64,000 bases of DNA from Cricetomys ansorgei (GCA_026225945.1 JAMJFZ010000690.1:62001-126000); one strand, 5' to 3'; positions 1-12,535 are shown, counted from the first letter of the stretch. Notes: generated by a model not told the origin, from the sequence alone. Made by a program: numbers and translations.

Positions 1-270
1 CAGCCCAATAATGTTGACATAGTGAAACTGATCTGGGTAGGAGGTGCCACTCACTACCTTGCAGTAGGTTTGAGGATAAAAGCATTGGTTAGAAAAAGTC
101 ACCATCAAGATTCAGGGGTATTTGGACTTTTCATCCACAACTATGCTTCTGCTTTCAGAGTTTCACCAAAATGGAGAGCCTATGGCTGACTACAAACCAG
201 ACTGAATTAAAGCCAAAGAGTCTGTGGAGACCACTGGGGGAGGAGGGGAAAAACGGCATATGGAATCCTG
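1..270. other. Unrecognised sequence at window start
   Basis: Mixed-composition sequence with no repeat family, exon signal or convincing coding frame that I can recognise. Confidence 0.4.
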
Positions 271-480
271 GGTTTTTCTTGAGGCAACCCCTAATAATTA
301 AACTCAGTGGATCTCACACACACATAGAATATATAAAAGGAGGAGGGTTTCTTGTAGAGAAGAAGAGTTTCAGTGGAACAAGGAGGGGGTGAGAGAAGAA
401 TGGGGGTGTGCATGAAAATGCTTGAAATTCATTATAGAAGTTATGAACAATCAAAAATTTAAGAAAGGATATAAGGCACA
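271..480 (+). mobile_element. Possible L1 3'-UTR-like fragment
   Basis: A purine-rich stretch with a block resembling 'gagtttcagtgg' followed by G-rich and A-rich sequence is reminiscent of rodent L1 3' untranslated regions read in sense. No poly-A tail or target duplication is clear, so this is tentative. Confidence 0.3.
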
Positions 481-1530
481 ACTTCTACATTTGGGCATTG
501 TGTTTATTATTGTTTATTATTGTTTATTTATTTTTACTTTTATAGGAAACACTTCTAGCAAATGCATTCCTATGTCTGTGCCATTGCACACTTGGCATTT
601 ATCAAGTCCTCCGACTAGAAATTGAAGGGATCTAATTCTTTCCGTCTCTGTTATCACTATCTCACTATCTTGACATTAGACAAGTGACATCTCCTTGTCT
701 CCATCTTCACCTGTGTCTAAAGATAACATTTCCTGCATTCTCCTTGGTTAATTATAAAAAACTTAGAAAAATGTTAGAGTTATTATGTGCATATATTTTG
801 CCTGGTAAGCTTTTCTTCTTTGCTATCTCATTACTATAATGTTCTTCCGTATTTCTTCATATTTTCTTATAGTTAATAATTTTTCTTCAAGGAAAATATA
901 ATTATAAATATTTAACAGATTAGAAAGGTAGATTATATTTTATATTTTATATTCATGACAATTTCAAGAATGATACATTTGAATTTATTTTGGAATATTT
1001 TAGGACTTTCTTGCAGCAGTGATATTTTGGTTAATTAATTTATTTTATTTAATGAGCTCATTCACTTGGACCTTTGTAGAAAGCATTGTTAATGTAACAA
1101 GATCCATAAGAAAATGGCCCAAATTGTATGCCTTCTGCATTTGTGGTACTTGTAGTCATTTTGGCTACTTTATTATTCTGAAAAATTTATATTGTAGAAA
1201 ACAGGGTCTGTATATAGCCCATTTCAGTTAATAAACTTTTAGTAGAACACAAGCACACACATTAACTTATACATTATATTTGGTTTTCTTGGGCCTCCCC
1301 GGCAGAATTGAGTTTAGTAGTTACAACAGAGAAGTTTTGGCTGGTAAAATTTAAAAATATTTATTATATAGCTCTCTATAGAAAAACTTTTCTAACCTCT
1401 AATTTAGATCTATAGTCTTTGGAAATCTCTGCTTTGGCTGCTGATTTACTGAACTGTGGATCTAAGAAACAGTATTTGGAAACAGCTTATCTTCATACTA
1501 GTGCTCACATGGTGAATGTCACCATATGTT
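481..1530. other. AT-rich unique stretch
   Basis: AT-rich sequence with a short TTTATTATTG-type repetition at about 503-535. No repeat family, exon or RNA gene recognised. Confidence 0.4.
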
Positions 1531-1531
1531 T

Positions 1532-1743
1532 TAAAGATTTATTTTATGTGTTTGAATGTTTGTCTGCATGAATGTGTGTACATCACGTATGCGCCTGGTG
1601 CCAGTGGAGGCCAGAAGAGGGCAATGGATCCCCTGGAACTGAAGTTATGGATGGTTATGAGCTACCATGTGGGTGTCGGACCTCAAAACTAGGTCTTCTG
1701 CAAAAGCAGTAAGATTTTAATTGCTGAGCTATTTCTCCAGCCT
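1532..1743 (-). mobile_element. B2/B3-type SINE, antisense
   Basis: Read on the minus strand this starts with the tRNA-like head (reverse of 'gctgagctatttctccagcctc' at 1722-1743) and ends in an A/T-rich tail near 1532. The body contains the family block 'ccagaagagggca' at 1611-1623, which in rodent B2/B3 elements resembles a CTCF motif. Many substitutions indicate an old copy. Confidence 0.85.
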
Positions 1744-4700
1744 CATAATCATATTTATAATGTATGCTAAGAACCTTCACAAATAAAAGTGGTAGCCTGC
1801 CAGTATGAATTCAATTCACAAGCAAGTGTTAGCTCAGTATAATTTTTTCTGACACATATATTCTGTATCTTTAATCCAAACCTGCTTTTATCACTGTTGA
1901 ACAAAAGTTCTTAACATTATTTCATTCCCTACTCTTCAAGGTCAGTTTGAATTATAATATAATCCTCTGAGGTGTTAGCTATCTAATTTGTCACCATCTT
2001 CAAATTAATTCAGTTTATCTTGTATTTCATCACCCAAGAGACTGACTGGGATGAATTAAGTATCCATCCTCAAAATCATTTATGAAACAATACTGGCATT
2101 TTAAGGTAGGAAATGACTAACTAGATTCTATTGCACTCAAGTAAGAGCTGAATGGTGAACTCAAAAATAATCAGTGGTTTTGGATGAACTCATTAAAGTT
2201 TTGAAAGCTAGTGAATGATTCACCAAGTTCCTATTTCTGGTCTCAGCAGCCATAAAGGTAGGTATGGGAACAGTGACACATTCACATATTTTCTGAGTAG
2301 GTATGGATAGACTTCCCTGTTGACATGTGGAAACATGCAACAAAAGGAGAAATACACCTTTGTTCCTCAAAACCACTGAGATTTGGGGATTGCTAGTTAC
2401 TCAGGCATAATATCACCTATTCTGATTGATATACTGTTTGTTCTAGACAGTCTTATAAAATCTAGAGACCCTTATTGTTCTCTGTGTATCCTTAAATATA
2501 AAAAATGCCAAATAAATGTTTCTTGCACAACAGTGAATTAAATATATATTGGTCATCTAAGAAGTGGCTATAAGATTTAGGGTTTTCCATTCTTTTTGTA
2601 CATCGTTAATATAAATCCACTGAGTATCCAACTTTTGAGTGTTGTCAAAATGGTTTTTGATTGAAATGATCCTCCTCAACTGTTAGATAAAGGACATCCT
2701 CATGATATGACTAATAAATAATGTTTTATTATTCTCTGGTATTTAATTTGTTTTGCTCAGTTCAGGTCTACAAGGCTTAATCATGGTAAGATTAGCCTTT
2801 AGTTGGTTAAAAATCCTTGAACTATTCATGGTGAGAGTGACGGCATGTATGGCATTCCAACTAGTAATATTTCTATATTGATATAGATCTTTAATTTGAC
2901 ATTCTTATATTACAGTTTTACATAGCAGAGTATAGATATATATATATAGTATTTCCTTCAAGTCAGTTAGCTTGATGGTCAGCATATCATAACTTGCTTA
3001 TGATTGCTTACCTAGAACACTGATGAATGTCAGGACTGAAAAAGTCATCAGTAGTATGTGTAGACTCATTGACATGAAATCTCATGAGGTACTTCCAAAA
3101 ATCTGTTAAATGTAAAGCTATTTTTTTTGCTTTCACTTTGTAGGTGAGAGTCATAAATTTTAACCAACTTGCCTAAAGTCATACAACAAAGGGGTAGAAT
3201 TATATTTGATGCATCTCTGGCCACTAACTCTTCTTCAGTTCCTTCAATAGTGTGGTATACTTGGGATGCAGTAGAAATAGCAAGCATTCCAGTGTCTGAT
3301 GAACCAAGATTTGAAATGTAGCTCAAGTACTCATTAGATATACATCGTTATGAATTTCGAAAATCTATCCCCTGATATTTTCTTTAAACCACAATGGTAT
3401 TTTCTACACTTCAAGTAAGTCCTGTGTTTTATTTAGTTTCCCAAGAGTGTGATTTTGTTTTATTTTTTTGGCACAGTGTAATTACTCAGCTGTAAGTACT
3501 CTCTCATTGGGGTCCCTTCTGGTTAGGTTGAATTCATGCTGCCTCAGTGTACAGCTTTTCTCAAACAATTTCTTGAGGTATCTAAAATGGATTTCACACA
3601 GAGTTGTTTCCTCTTTGAAATCTTAATTTCATCTTGAACTTCTAATTCAATAATTATAGTCTATAGTATTTTGTGTTTAAAACCTAAACAATTATTTATT
3701 AAGAAATTCAAGAATAAATTTGGAGACCATCTTAAGACATTTAAAGCTTTACTCTCCCCTGGGGAAAACTGCATTCTTTGTCTTGCAACAACATGTTAAT
3801 AAATTCTGAAGTTCCTGCACAAACAGAACGTGCTTCCACGGGAATTACTAGGACATAAAGGGTGCAGGATCATACAGGGACTGTATTAATAAAAGCAATT
3901 TACCTGGCATGGCACCAGTTTTTAAATATTAGTGAAAATCCAATAAAGAGAACAAATGAAAATGCCTTTTAATGGAGGAATCAAGGTGGGTCGTAAGTTG
4001 ATATAAAAAGGTTGTATATCCTGTGAATAGAAAAAAAATTTGTGCAATACTTTCAAAATCATATTTTCATAGTATTTTACAGCCCCAACTCATATTCAAT
4101 AAAAGTGTACTTCTGATCTCATTGTATGCTCTTTTTGGAGATCTTCAAATGCAATCCTTTTATCATTAAATTATGACTTCATAGAAAGTATTTTAATCAG
4201 TCTGTACATTATATTTAAACTCTCTGAACATATTATTAAAAATAAATGTGGACATTGGAAAGTGCCATTTTAATGTTCTTCTGTCTCTTAAAAATTTATT
4301 TTATTTTTGGAAATGCTATTGGAGTTAAATTCCAAAAGATCTGGGGAATGGGAACTACCAAAAACTGATCCTGAGTAGTTGGAGGACTTATCTTTCTGAG
4401 CCTATTTTATTATTTTGAAAAGGAAATAATGCACACTTTACAGCATTCCTGTGGAGATAAGAAGAGTAATTGTCTTTGCCCCCAAAGTGAAATGCTATTC
4501 AAAGTTAAGTTATTCTTCCTGACTGTGCAATTAGAGAAATTCTTTGTGTTTGCTTTGCATTGGTGCTGGCTTCACGGGCATGTCAGCATCCATTCTGTCT
4601 CCTTTCTGAAGCAGAGACCCAAAACAGCACTAAGATATTTTTAATAAGGTTGTCTCCATGCAAGGAGCAGTCACCCAGTGGACCCAATAAGAGTAAGTGA

Positions 4701-5640
4701 TTCTTTTAAGGATTGCTTATACTTATTAGACAATCTTTATCTTCATTAAAAACAGAAGAAAATATTACATCTCTACTTCATATAAGTCTTTAGTTCAATA
4801 GATTGCAATGAAAAAGAATTAAACCTTACTAGGAGGTAGATAAAAGTACAGAGTCAAGTATTAGAAAATCAACATGTATCAGATTTTAAACTGTTTCGAA
4901 CTAGAGTTAAGCCTTCCATTTATAGAATTCACTCAAAGATGTAGTTCTTATCTTCTTAGATCTGTGAAGTTGCTTAAGATTTTTTACATGTAATCATGAA
5001 AATTCACAAATTTTATATTTCTTTTCTGAACCTATCAAATAATGTGTTAATATGTGGGTTAAGGATGATTATTACTGCCACGGATAGCATTATCTGATGT
5101 TTCACCCATCAAAAATACAATAGCAATCACTGCATTGCAAAACAAATAAACGTCAAATGTTTATATTGTGTTATCTACTAAAGGCCTGGGAAAGTTGAAT
5201 AACTGTTAGTTGCTATGCTCAAATAAGGCAATTGTGCCTTATTTCATGGAAGTTTTATTCTCTTTTCATTATTCCTTTTTTGACACATGTTTCACTTCTT
5301 TGAAAATAATCTCAAAATTAATTACCCTATTTTTAAAATCATGAAAGACAAATTATTATATCCTATTCTTTGATTTTTCTCCCTACAATGCCTGCAGATA
5401 ATATAAGGTTGGTCACAGTGCATGATATAAAATACTAGCTGTTAATTCTTAGTTACACTAAACGGGCCAATTTTTGCAGACTGCCAGGATAAAGATGATT
5501 TTAATTAAATCTCACAAATCCCTTTGTACTGCAACCAAACCCTCTACAGGCCAACTGAATCTAAGTCCTTCTGGCATCTATAGAGTTAATCAGGTTACCA
5601 GGGGTTCCTAGTTAACTTCTTTCACCAGAAATGCAATTCA
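1744..5640. other. Long unique AT-rich stretch
   Basis: About 3.9 kb with no interspersed repeat that I recognise, only a short TA run at about 2935-2948 and small A or T runs. No exon-like segment with paired splice sites stands out. It is either ancient repeat eroded beyond recognition or unique intergenic DNA upstream of the candidate promoter. Confidence 0.4.
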
Positions 5641-5648
5641 TGTTTACC

Positions 5649-5657
5649 TATATAAGG
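5649..5657 (+). promoter_or_regulatory. TATA-like box upstream of candidate first exon
   Basis: TATATAAGG lies about 30 bp upstream of the poly-T tract and about 270 bp upstream of the candidate ATG. Standard spacing would put a start site near 5678-5685. TATA-like strings are frequent in AT-rich DNA. Only the coincidence with the local CpG cluster and the splice donor makes this one notable. Confidence 0.35.
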
Positions 5658-5677
5658 AAACCTGTTAGGCTGACCTG

Positions 5678-5684
5678 AGTTTGG

Positions 5685-5717
<33 letters not shown>

Positions 5718-5934
5718 GCTGACTGAGAGGCATGTAAGCACACACCCTGGAGAGGGGGAGCGATTCCCAGCTGGACAGAGCAAGCTTCCTGAACGCCCCA
5801 GCCATTCAGCTGATCCGAGGCGAGGAGCAGAGCCGGTACTTGCCCCCAGCAGCTTGCTTGGAGGACCCACAGGTTTGCCTCTTCCAACTCCCAATTGAGG
5901 AACAAATCCGATCCTGGGAAAAATGGGGAAGCTG
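5678..5934 (+). CDS. Candidate first exon (5'UTR plus four codons), gene unknown
   Basis: This looks like the first exon of a spliced gene. An ATG at 5923-5925 has A at -3 and G at +4. The frame reads Met-Gly-Lys-Leu and stops exactly at a splice donor, CTG|GTGAGT, with GT at 5935-5936, so the exon would end in phase 0. Upstream are a TATA-like box at 5649-5657 and a locally GC-richer leader with many CpGs, unlike the rest of the window. No acceptor partner was found, so exon 2 would lie beyond 64 kb or was missed. I do not recognise the gene, and four residues are too few to name a family. The exon could instead be entirely untranslated. The 5' boundary is a guess from TATA spacing. A retrocopy on the minus strand (poly-T as a poly-A tail) is the main alternative, but no polyadenylation signal or target duplication supports it. 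Confidence 0.4.
5686..5715 (+). repeat. T30 homopolymer
   Basis: An uninterrupted run of 30 T ends at 'gcgctgactgag'. It is not attached to a recognisable SINE or L1, so it is not obviously a retroposon tail. If the upstream TATA-like box is used, this run would sit at the very start of the transcript. Confidence 0.95.
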
Positions 5935-6205
5935 GTGAGTCTTACTGCTCTCTCTACTTGCTTCTACTAAGGGGCACGCCTCGCTGCTCTCACCCAGGAA
6001 GCAGAGGGAGAGGCGTTGCTCAGCCTCTAACCCGCAGCTCCTTCCTGAACAAACACAATGCCTCGCCGTACCTCCAGCCAACTTTCTCTGAGGGCTTTGC
6101 AGATCAAAAATCTACCGAGGCAATAATTCTAGCACCTTAGACATTCCAGAAAGAGTTTTTACTGGGCAAGAAGAGTTCCAGACCGTCGCGACGAGCAAAC
6201 TTTCT
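5716..6205. promoter_or_regulatory. Local CpG cluster (weak CpG island)
   Basis: CpG dinucleotides recur here, for example in gcgctg, gatccgaggcgagg, cacgcctcgctg, cctcgccgtacc and gaccgtcgcgacgagc. They are rare elsewhere in the window. The cluster covers the candidate exon and about 270 bp of the following intron, which is the usual placement for a promoter-associated CpG island. It is too small and AT-interrupted for a classical island. Confidence 0.5.
5732..5737 (+). promoter_or_regulatory. Start-stop element (ATG-TAA) in putative leader
   Basis: ATGTAA forms a minimal upstream reading frame about 190 bp before the candidate start codon. In other mammalian leaders such start-stop elements hold or divert initiating ribosomes. 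Its relevance depends on this leader really being transcribed. Confidence 0.3.
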
Positions 6206-8622
6206 CATCTCTTTGCACTCTGAAAGAGTGAAGATCAGTTTAGGCTGGTGGGTGCTTTGAGAGAAGCTCTGAGTCCCCAAGGAAGGAATAGTAAATCTAA
6301 GAGGGATTCTTAAATCTACAGGCAAGGTGATAGTCTGCAGAAACGGAATTTGTCATTTCAAAAAAGCAGTCTGAAAATACTATTTTTCATTTCCGAGGAG
6401 CAAAATACTTGTGTCCTGTACATGTAATAAAGGACACCTTCTGAGACACCGAGGAGAGAAAGAAGCAGAGCTGGCTCCTTTGTTCTAGACAACATAGAAA
6501 TTCAGTTTTGCATTCTGACACCTAGCATGTGCCTGTTTATATATAGGGTGCAAGTGATGAATAAGGCGTTGTGTCAAGGGCACTGTGGTCAATTGAATTA
6601 AAATTTGGCTGTGCTCTATACCTATATAAACCTCTCAATCTGAATGTAATTAAATATGGGAATGCGAAAGTGCTTAGCAAACTTACAGGGAATTTTTAGT
6701 TATACTTGGGAACAGTCAATTATAAAAGGCAACTGTGAAAGGAATTTGGAAAAACCAAAAATCCTGTTTCTACCAAGTTCTGAGACATAGGTAAAATTTT
6801 TGAAATGAAAGTTACTTTTCTTATACTTGTCAAAAGTGATTTGAAATCTGGTACAAAATTATAAATTTTATTTTTGTAAGACAAGGTGGTTTTCTGAATT
6901 GAGTTACCTTGGATAGTTTTGTTAAATGACATGACTGCTCATCTTTCAGAGATATATTTTTCTTTTCTGTCATGGACAATACTTAATCTTAAAACTTTGT
7001 CTAGTAGGATTGTGCTACTGACTGCAACAGGTGGCAATGAGAACCTGATTGCAGATTTGTGATAAAGAGAAGTTAATTTCCTAAATTAATACAAAGGAAA
7101 ATAATTAATGCAAACATATTTGAAAGAATAAGCACTTTTTGTTGTTAATTGCAAATCATATTCTACTCTTCTGCTTGTAGGGAGACTATTGTCTTAATAT
7201 AGATTGGCAGCTGGCTATTCATAAGGACAAATGTTCTGACCAATTTAACACAGGGTTCTTGACTCTAAACAATATAACCATGCTTAGTAAATGCTGTTTG
7301 TTCACTATCATGAGATAATAGTGGAAAAGAAGGGTGTATCATATGGAAGACATTTTATTAATTTTTAATAGCATGAGCAGTGATGGAACAATGCAAATAT
7401 TTAAAGCTTGTTATTCACATAGTGCTGCTAGGGAAAAAATGGGAGTCTTAATATTTCCCAGTTATCAGTGGGAGTGAGTAACCCAGGAGACACAAAACAC
7501 TACTTTAAAATATAGGCTTAATAACAGATGGTTTAATACCAGGTTGTCTCACCATGCTGCCGATGAGATGGCCCCAAGCCAAATCAACTGGCATGTCTAC
7601 CGTTTTTCCTGTGAGTTGATATGTACGTTGTTATTATATACTAATTACATTAACAGCCAAAGGAATTATATAACTGGAAAGGCATAAAGTCTCCTAGGCC
7701 ACAGAAGGTGGGGGTCTTCATAAGGATTTTGGATTTCACATTTAGAAACCTCCTTGCCCATTAACATGATTTGCTGCAGATTATTGGAATTGCTAGCTGT
7801 AGAATATATGCATCCCAGGCTCCTCACAAACTCATCTAGGGGTAACAATACTGATTATGGAATGGGACACTTTGACATTAGTAGAGTTCCAGGTAGGTTT
7901 CTTCTTTAAGATTAAATTCACTTTAGTGTCCAAATTATCCTCTGATGAAAGACAGTTAGGATGCCATATTTTTACATTAACCCTTTTCAAATCACTGGTG
8001 TTATGTTCTGGTGTGAAGGGTACAACCATTTCACACCATCCTTAGAGCTATGAGATGGTAGTAGTTTTCCTGGGTTTGGGTGGGGAAGACTAAAAAGTCC
8101 TGTGCAGAGGGAAGGATCTGTCTTCTGAGAGCTTTGATGTGTTCATGAGTTGTGACTTCCTGAAAGAAGTGTGGTATGCATACTACAAAGTATAGTTAGC
8201 TACAAACTTACTAATGGCTCACAGACTGAGTCTCTTTTGTGGTGATCTCAGGGCACATTCCTTAAGAAAAAGCTGCCCAGTAGATGAGCTGCCGGGCACT
8301 GCTCATGCAGACATGCCTACTCATTTATACTTTTGGCATCTTGGGCAGCAAGCTAGACTTGGATGCAGCATACTTTGAGATGACTTCTTGACTTCTGTTT
8401 CCTAATATACTGAACAAATGTGATAATTTTCTATACTTATTATAATGTGTAAAGAAAAGGTAACTGCCAATGACAATTCAAACCCATGATACTGACTAAG
8501 CAAATCAAAATGCTACAAATTTGTTCACCTTAGGACTCAAGAAAAAGTATCTTAATTTTTAGTATCTTTCCTGAGATCATTAGAGTTTTGTCATTTAACT
8601 TCAGATGTCATTTAATATCAGA
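6206..8622. other. Unique AT-rich stretch, putative intron 1
   Basis: No interspersed repeat or exon-like segment recognised across about 2.4 kb. If the upstream exon is real this is the beginning of its intron. Nothing further can be said from the sequence alone. Confidence 0.4.
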
Positions 8623-8705
8623 ATGTGTGTGTGTGTGTGTGTGTGTGTGTATTCTCTGTCTCTGTCTCCCTTTCTTTCATGTGTGTGTGTCTGTGTATGT
8701 GTGTT
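8623..8705 (+). repeat. Interrupted (TG)n microsatellite
   Basis: A TG run at 8623-8650, a C/T-rich spacer, and a second degenerate TG run at about 8679-8705. Confidence 0.95.
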
Positions 8706-9057
8706 GTTTCAGCCTTAAAGATCTTTTGAAAAGCTAACAGCAGTTTTTTTTCTTGAGTTTTTTATTTGTTTTTGTTTTGTAGCTAGCATTTAGTTATTTC
8801 TCCTTTTATCCTTTTTCATATTGATGTTTGGTTGAAATTCTTCTGCCATAAGTAGAGCTTAGTTCAAAGCAATGAACATAAATAAAACATGGACTTTAAA
8901 GAAGTACTTATTAAATGAAAGTTCATTACTTGGACATTGTACCAAAATTTTTACTAAGCCTTATTATTCTTGATATCTTTGATTTTCTCTGCCTTCTTCC
9001 ACCTACGATTTGACATCAATTACCTTTTTAAAACATTTTGTATTATTAATTCCTGTA
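8706..9057. other. Unrecognised AT-rich stretch
   Basis: Short T-runs and mixed AT-rich sequence between a microsatellite and an L2 fragment. Nothing recognised. Confidence 0.4.
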
Positions 9058-9175
9058 ACATTCATTCAGAAAGTATTTATCAAACACCTTCTGTAGTCCT
9101 GTGCTGTGTACTTTGAGAGAAAAGCATGTGTAGAAGGAACATATGAACTTGAATCTTGTCTTTGTGCAACAGATA
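9058..9175 (-). mobile_element. L2-like LINE fragment, antisense
   Basis: 'cattcattcagaaagtatttatcaaacacc' at 9060-9089 continues as 'gtcctgtgctgtgtact'. This is the reverse complement of the typical L2 3' end (reads as ...caataaatatttgttgaatgaatg). Old, diverged copy. Confidence 0.55.
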
Positions 9176-9535
9176 ACAATACCCCTGAAAAAAGAAATCT
9201 CATCATCTGAATGGTATGCAGCATGTAAAATGTGGTTTACTGCTGAGTCATTGGGTTATACACTTCTTTTGCTGATCAACCTTTAAGTCTGATATACCCA
9301 TTGCAAGGGAACAACACACTGCTGGGCACTGGACAGTTAACTGACATGTTGAAATTATTTGTATAACCAAATAAGGTCCATGTAAGACGATGCCAAATGG
9401 GTACAAAGAGCGTCATGTGCTGACAGAGGAAAGAAACCACTAGATTCTCCCTGCAGGGCACCTCTAAATGATTGAAAACTTGGTGATACCACTTTATATT
9501 TTGTTAATGTAATTTTCAATACCACTGTGTCATAC

Positions 9536-9612
9536 TGGGGAGATGGGTTCTGTGGTAGAGTGATTAGCATGCATACTACCCTGAATTCCATTCCCAGCAT
9601 AGCAAATCAAAA
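9536..9612 (+). mobile_element. ID-type SINE (degenerate)
   Basis: A tRNA-like body with 'ggtagagtgattagcatgca' and 'ccattcccagca' ends in an A-rich tail. It matches the rodent ID pattern (…agctcagtggtagagcgcttgcctagc…ccccagcac…). Diverged from a young ID consensus. Confidence 0.65.
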
Positions 9613-10683
9613 ATGACTGTTTTCTCTTGGGTTGTCAGAGATTTGTAGAGTACCACACAGAGAAGAAGCATTTCTAGAGCACTAGGCAGTTCAACAGCTT
9701 TGGATAGTGGCTCAGCACCACTGGGAGTCATTAAGGTAGGAGTTCTAGTACCAGTTCTTATGAAGTAGACAAGAGCAGCTGCTGTGACTTCTAACACAAT
9801 ACAACGCATACATTAATGGCAAGGGTTTAGTTAATTTTTATATTCATTTTAAAAGAAAAACAAATGACTACAGTACTCTGGGGGAATACAGCATTCTCAG
9901 ATATGCCTGGTACTTAATAGCCTCATCTGCATTGAGAATGTCTTGACTTGTGTGTGATAGAGTATGCTCACACTCTCTTGTGGGTTACTTTTCACTTGTT
10001 TCAACTTGAGACAGAAATGAAATTAAACAGAACCTCCTCAATTTGACAGTTTGAGTTTTAACATGGACAGAATTGGAATTTTTGTCAAAGAGCTTGAGCC
10101 AGGAAATGTTGTATTATTTATTGGCATTGTTCTGCAACAGAGGCCTTGGTTATTTAAAATGAAATTATTCTCCCCCCTGAGTATCTAATTGTACAGTTAT
10201 TTATATCTACACTGACACACTCATCATGTATTGCCTTAGGGATCAAAACAGTATATAAACTACCAGAGAACAGATAACACGTTTACTCCAAATGATAGCC
10301 TTAGCTTAAAGTTACAAAACAAAACAATGGTGATGTTTCCCAAGTTTCTTCTGAAGCTGTGGATGATAAGTGGGCCATGTGATTTTAAACTTCTTGGAGA
10401 TATGATTTCCTCAACTATCAATGGATATATAAATATGAACTTTATTAAGCATTTTATATTATTAACATGGTTATGTCTGTGAACACATGTGATAATATGC
10501 TGGACATGAAGTCAGTCGATACATATTGATTGGCTCTGAAATGGGTGTGAGTGGATTAGACATCTTCCATTAAATAGTCGTAAGATTGAAGACATAGAAA
10601 CAAACACGCACTGATGGCCGACTTAACTGATTTAATAATTATGCTTAAATGAAACATGAGGTACCTTCAAGTGTCTGTACCAA

Positions 10684-10684
<1 letters not shown>
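9613..10684. other. Unrecognised unique stretch
   Basis: About 1.1 kb without a recognisable repeat, coding segment or RNA gene. Confidence 0.4.

Positions 10685-10723
<39 letters not shown>
10685..10723 (+). repeat. (TG)n microsatellite
   Basis: Essentially pure TG dinucleotide repeat of about 39 bp, likely polymorphic. Confidence 0.97.
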
Positions 10724-10724
<1 letters not shown>

Positions 10725-10825
10725 CCCTGTTGTCTCCTGTGTATGGTCAATGATCTTTAGAGAATTGGAACTGATAGAATGAATGAATATACATAATATT
10801 ATTTATTAGAGTGGCTTAAAGGCTG

Positions 10826-11262
10826 TGGTCCAGCTAGTCCATCAATGGCTATCTACCAATGGAAACTCCAAGAATCCAATAGTTGTTTTATCCACAAGGC
10901 TGGATGTCTCAGCTGGTTTATAACTATACAGTATCAGTATCCCAGAGAAGTAGGCTTTAATGTCAGTGAAGGGATAGGCTTGCAAGTGAGAGTGAGAGCA
11001 AGCAAGCAAAGAGAAAGCAAGCTTCCTTCTTCCATGTCCTATATACAGGCTGCCAGCAGAAGATGTGGCCCAGATCAAAGGTTGATCTTCCTACCTCAAA
11101 AGATCTGTATTAAAGGTGTATCTTCCCATCTCAAAGATCCAGGTTAGAAGTAGGTCTTCCCACTTCACATGATTTAATTAAGAAAAAATCCCTTACAGGA
11201 ATACCCAACCACTTGGGTTTTAGTTAATTCTAGATGTAGTCAAGTTGACAACCATTAGGGTT
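10826..11262 (+). mobile_element. Rodent interspersed repeat, probably Lx-type L1 3' region
   Basis: The block containing 'aagcttccttcttccatgtcc', 'ggctgccagcagaagatgtgg', 'atcttcccatctcaaagatcc' and ending 'gtagtcaagttgacaacca' matches a dispersed muroid repeat that I associate with old Lx L1 3' regions. The family name is not certain. A short tandem of 'gatcttcc…ctcaaa' motifs is visible at about 11083-11140. Confidence 0.55.
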
Positions 11263-12535
11263 TTTTCCTTTAAAAAATATAAACACAATGTCACTCTGGC
11301 TTCAGTAATGATTTTTCAGAAATGGATGGAGTTGTCTTTTTCTCATGGTATCATGCCCCCAAGGTCACCCTTGTGTACCACATCCCATTCTAGCAGAATG
11401 AAACATTTAATCCAATGTGGCAGCCAAGACAGAGGGAGTATGTCCTGTGGGCTGACATACCCTAGCAAGAGTTCATTCTTTATAAAGGGAGATGGGAACT
11501 ATATGGTACCTGAGTGGTAAAGAAATGGTACGACTTCACCAAACATAGGTCAAGTGCCCCCTATATTAGAAATATTTTCACTGAATCTCTGACACCATCT
11601 CTTAGAATTATATACCCTTAAGAAAGAAAAAAATGAATCTATAGTATACTGTTTTCTAGACACAACTACTTTATGCTACATTTATTGAAAACACTCTTTT
11701 AGGCAAATTAAGACTGAATATTTAAAATTGTATCTGCCTGTTGTGCATATGTAAAATGAAAACTATAGGTGACATAAACCTCTTAAGTAGTTTCATATTT
11801 CAAGTACAAAGGGAATACTCAATGTCTATTGAACAATATTTATCACCTTCCAGGCTAAGGCATAAGTAAATGGAACCTGTATAAATGTGAATAATATTTC
11901 ATCACAAGGGATAAACAACAGATAAAGTATCGCATAACCAATAGTGAAGATGTTATGAAAGAAATAAAATGTGACTCTAATGTGGAGCCACATGTGTCAT
12001 AATATCATAGTAGGAAGGTTTAGCTAATCAGCAGGGAAGTTATAGGAAACTCATCCATAAGAAAGGGATGCGTAAGTAGAGAATAAGAGGAAAGGATAGG
12101 GTCATTGTGGTTAGAAGAAGAAGAAATGAGAATTTTCAATAAAGAATGACTTTTGTCTTTGGAAAAGTCTACATTGGCAGCACATGGAAAACAGGATAGG
12201 TATAGAGGATATCAGAGTGATTTTGTTTGGATCATCAGGACAAAGGAAAGCTGCCTGGGAAAGAAGATAGCTACATATACTTGTGTCATGGTGATAGAGG
12301 TGAAGAGAAGCATACAGTGTAACAATATTTCAGGGTTGAAATCATCAGACATAAATAAAATATAGAACAGAAAAATGGTAACTGACAAGGAAATGCCAAA
12401 GAAAACTTCCAGGACAAAATTAGCTCACATTACTATAGAAATAGTTGTAGCATCATTGAAGATGGGAGTAAGGCAAGCTAACTTGGTCTTGGGAAAGGAG
12501 GTGACTTATTTGTAATCTGGTAGAGAAGAAAAGGC
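11263..12535. other. Unrecognised unique stretch
   Basis: No recognisable repeat or exon. Purine-rich patches occur near 12060-12130. Confidence 0.35.

Noticed and set aside
5638..6081. Retrocopy on the minus strand, taking T30 as a poly-A tail
   Set aside because: No polyadenylation signal before the tail, no target duplication found, and the + strand donor and CpG cluster fit a promoter better. Not fully excluded.
9536..9612. tRNA gene
   Set aside because: The tRNA-like sequence, as at 29.6 and 32.3 kb, is an ID SINE with A-rich tail, without acceptor stem pairing.
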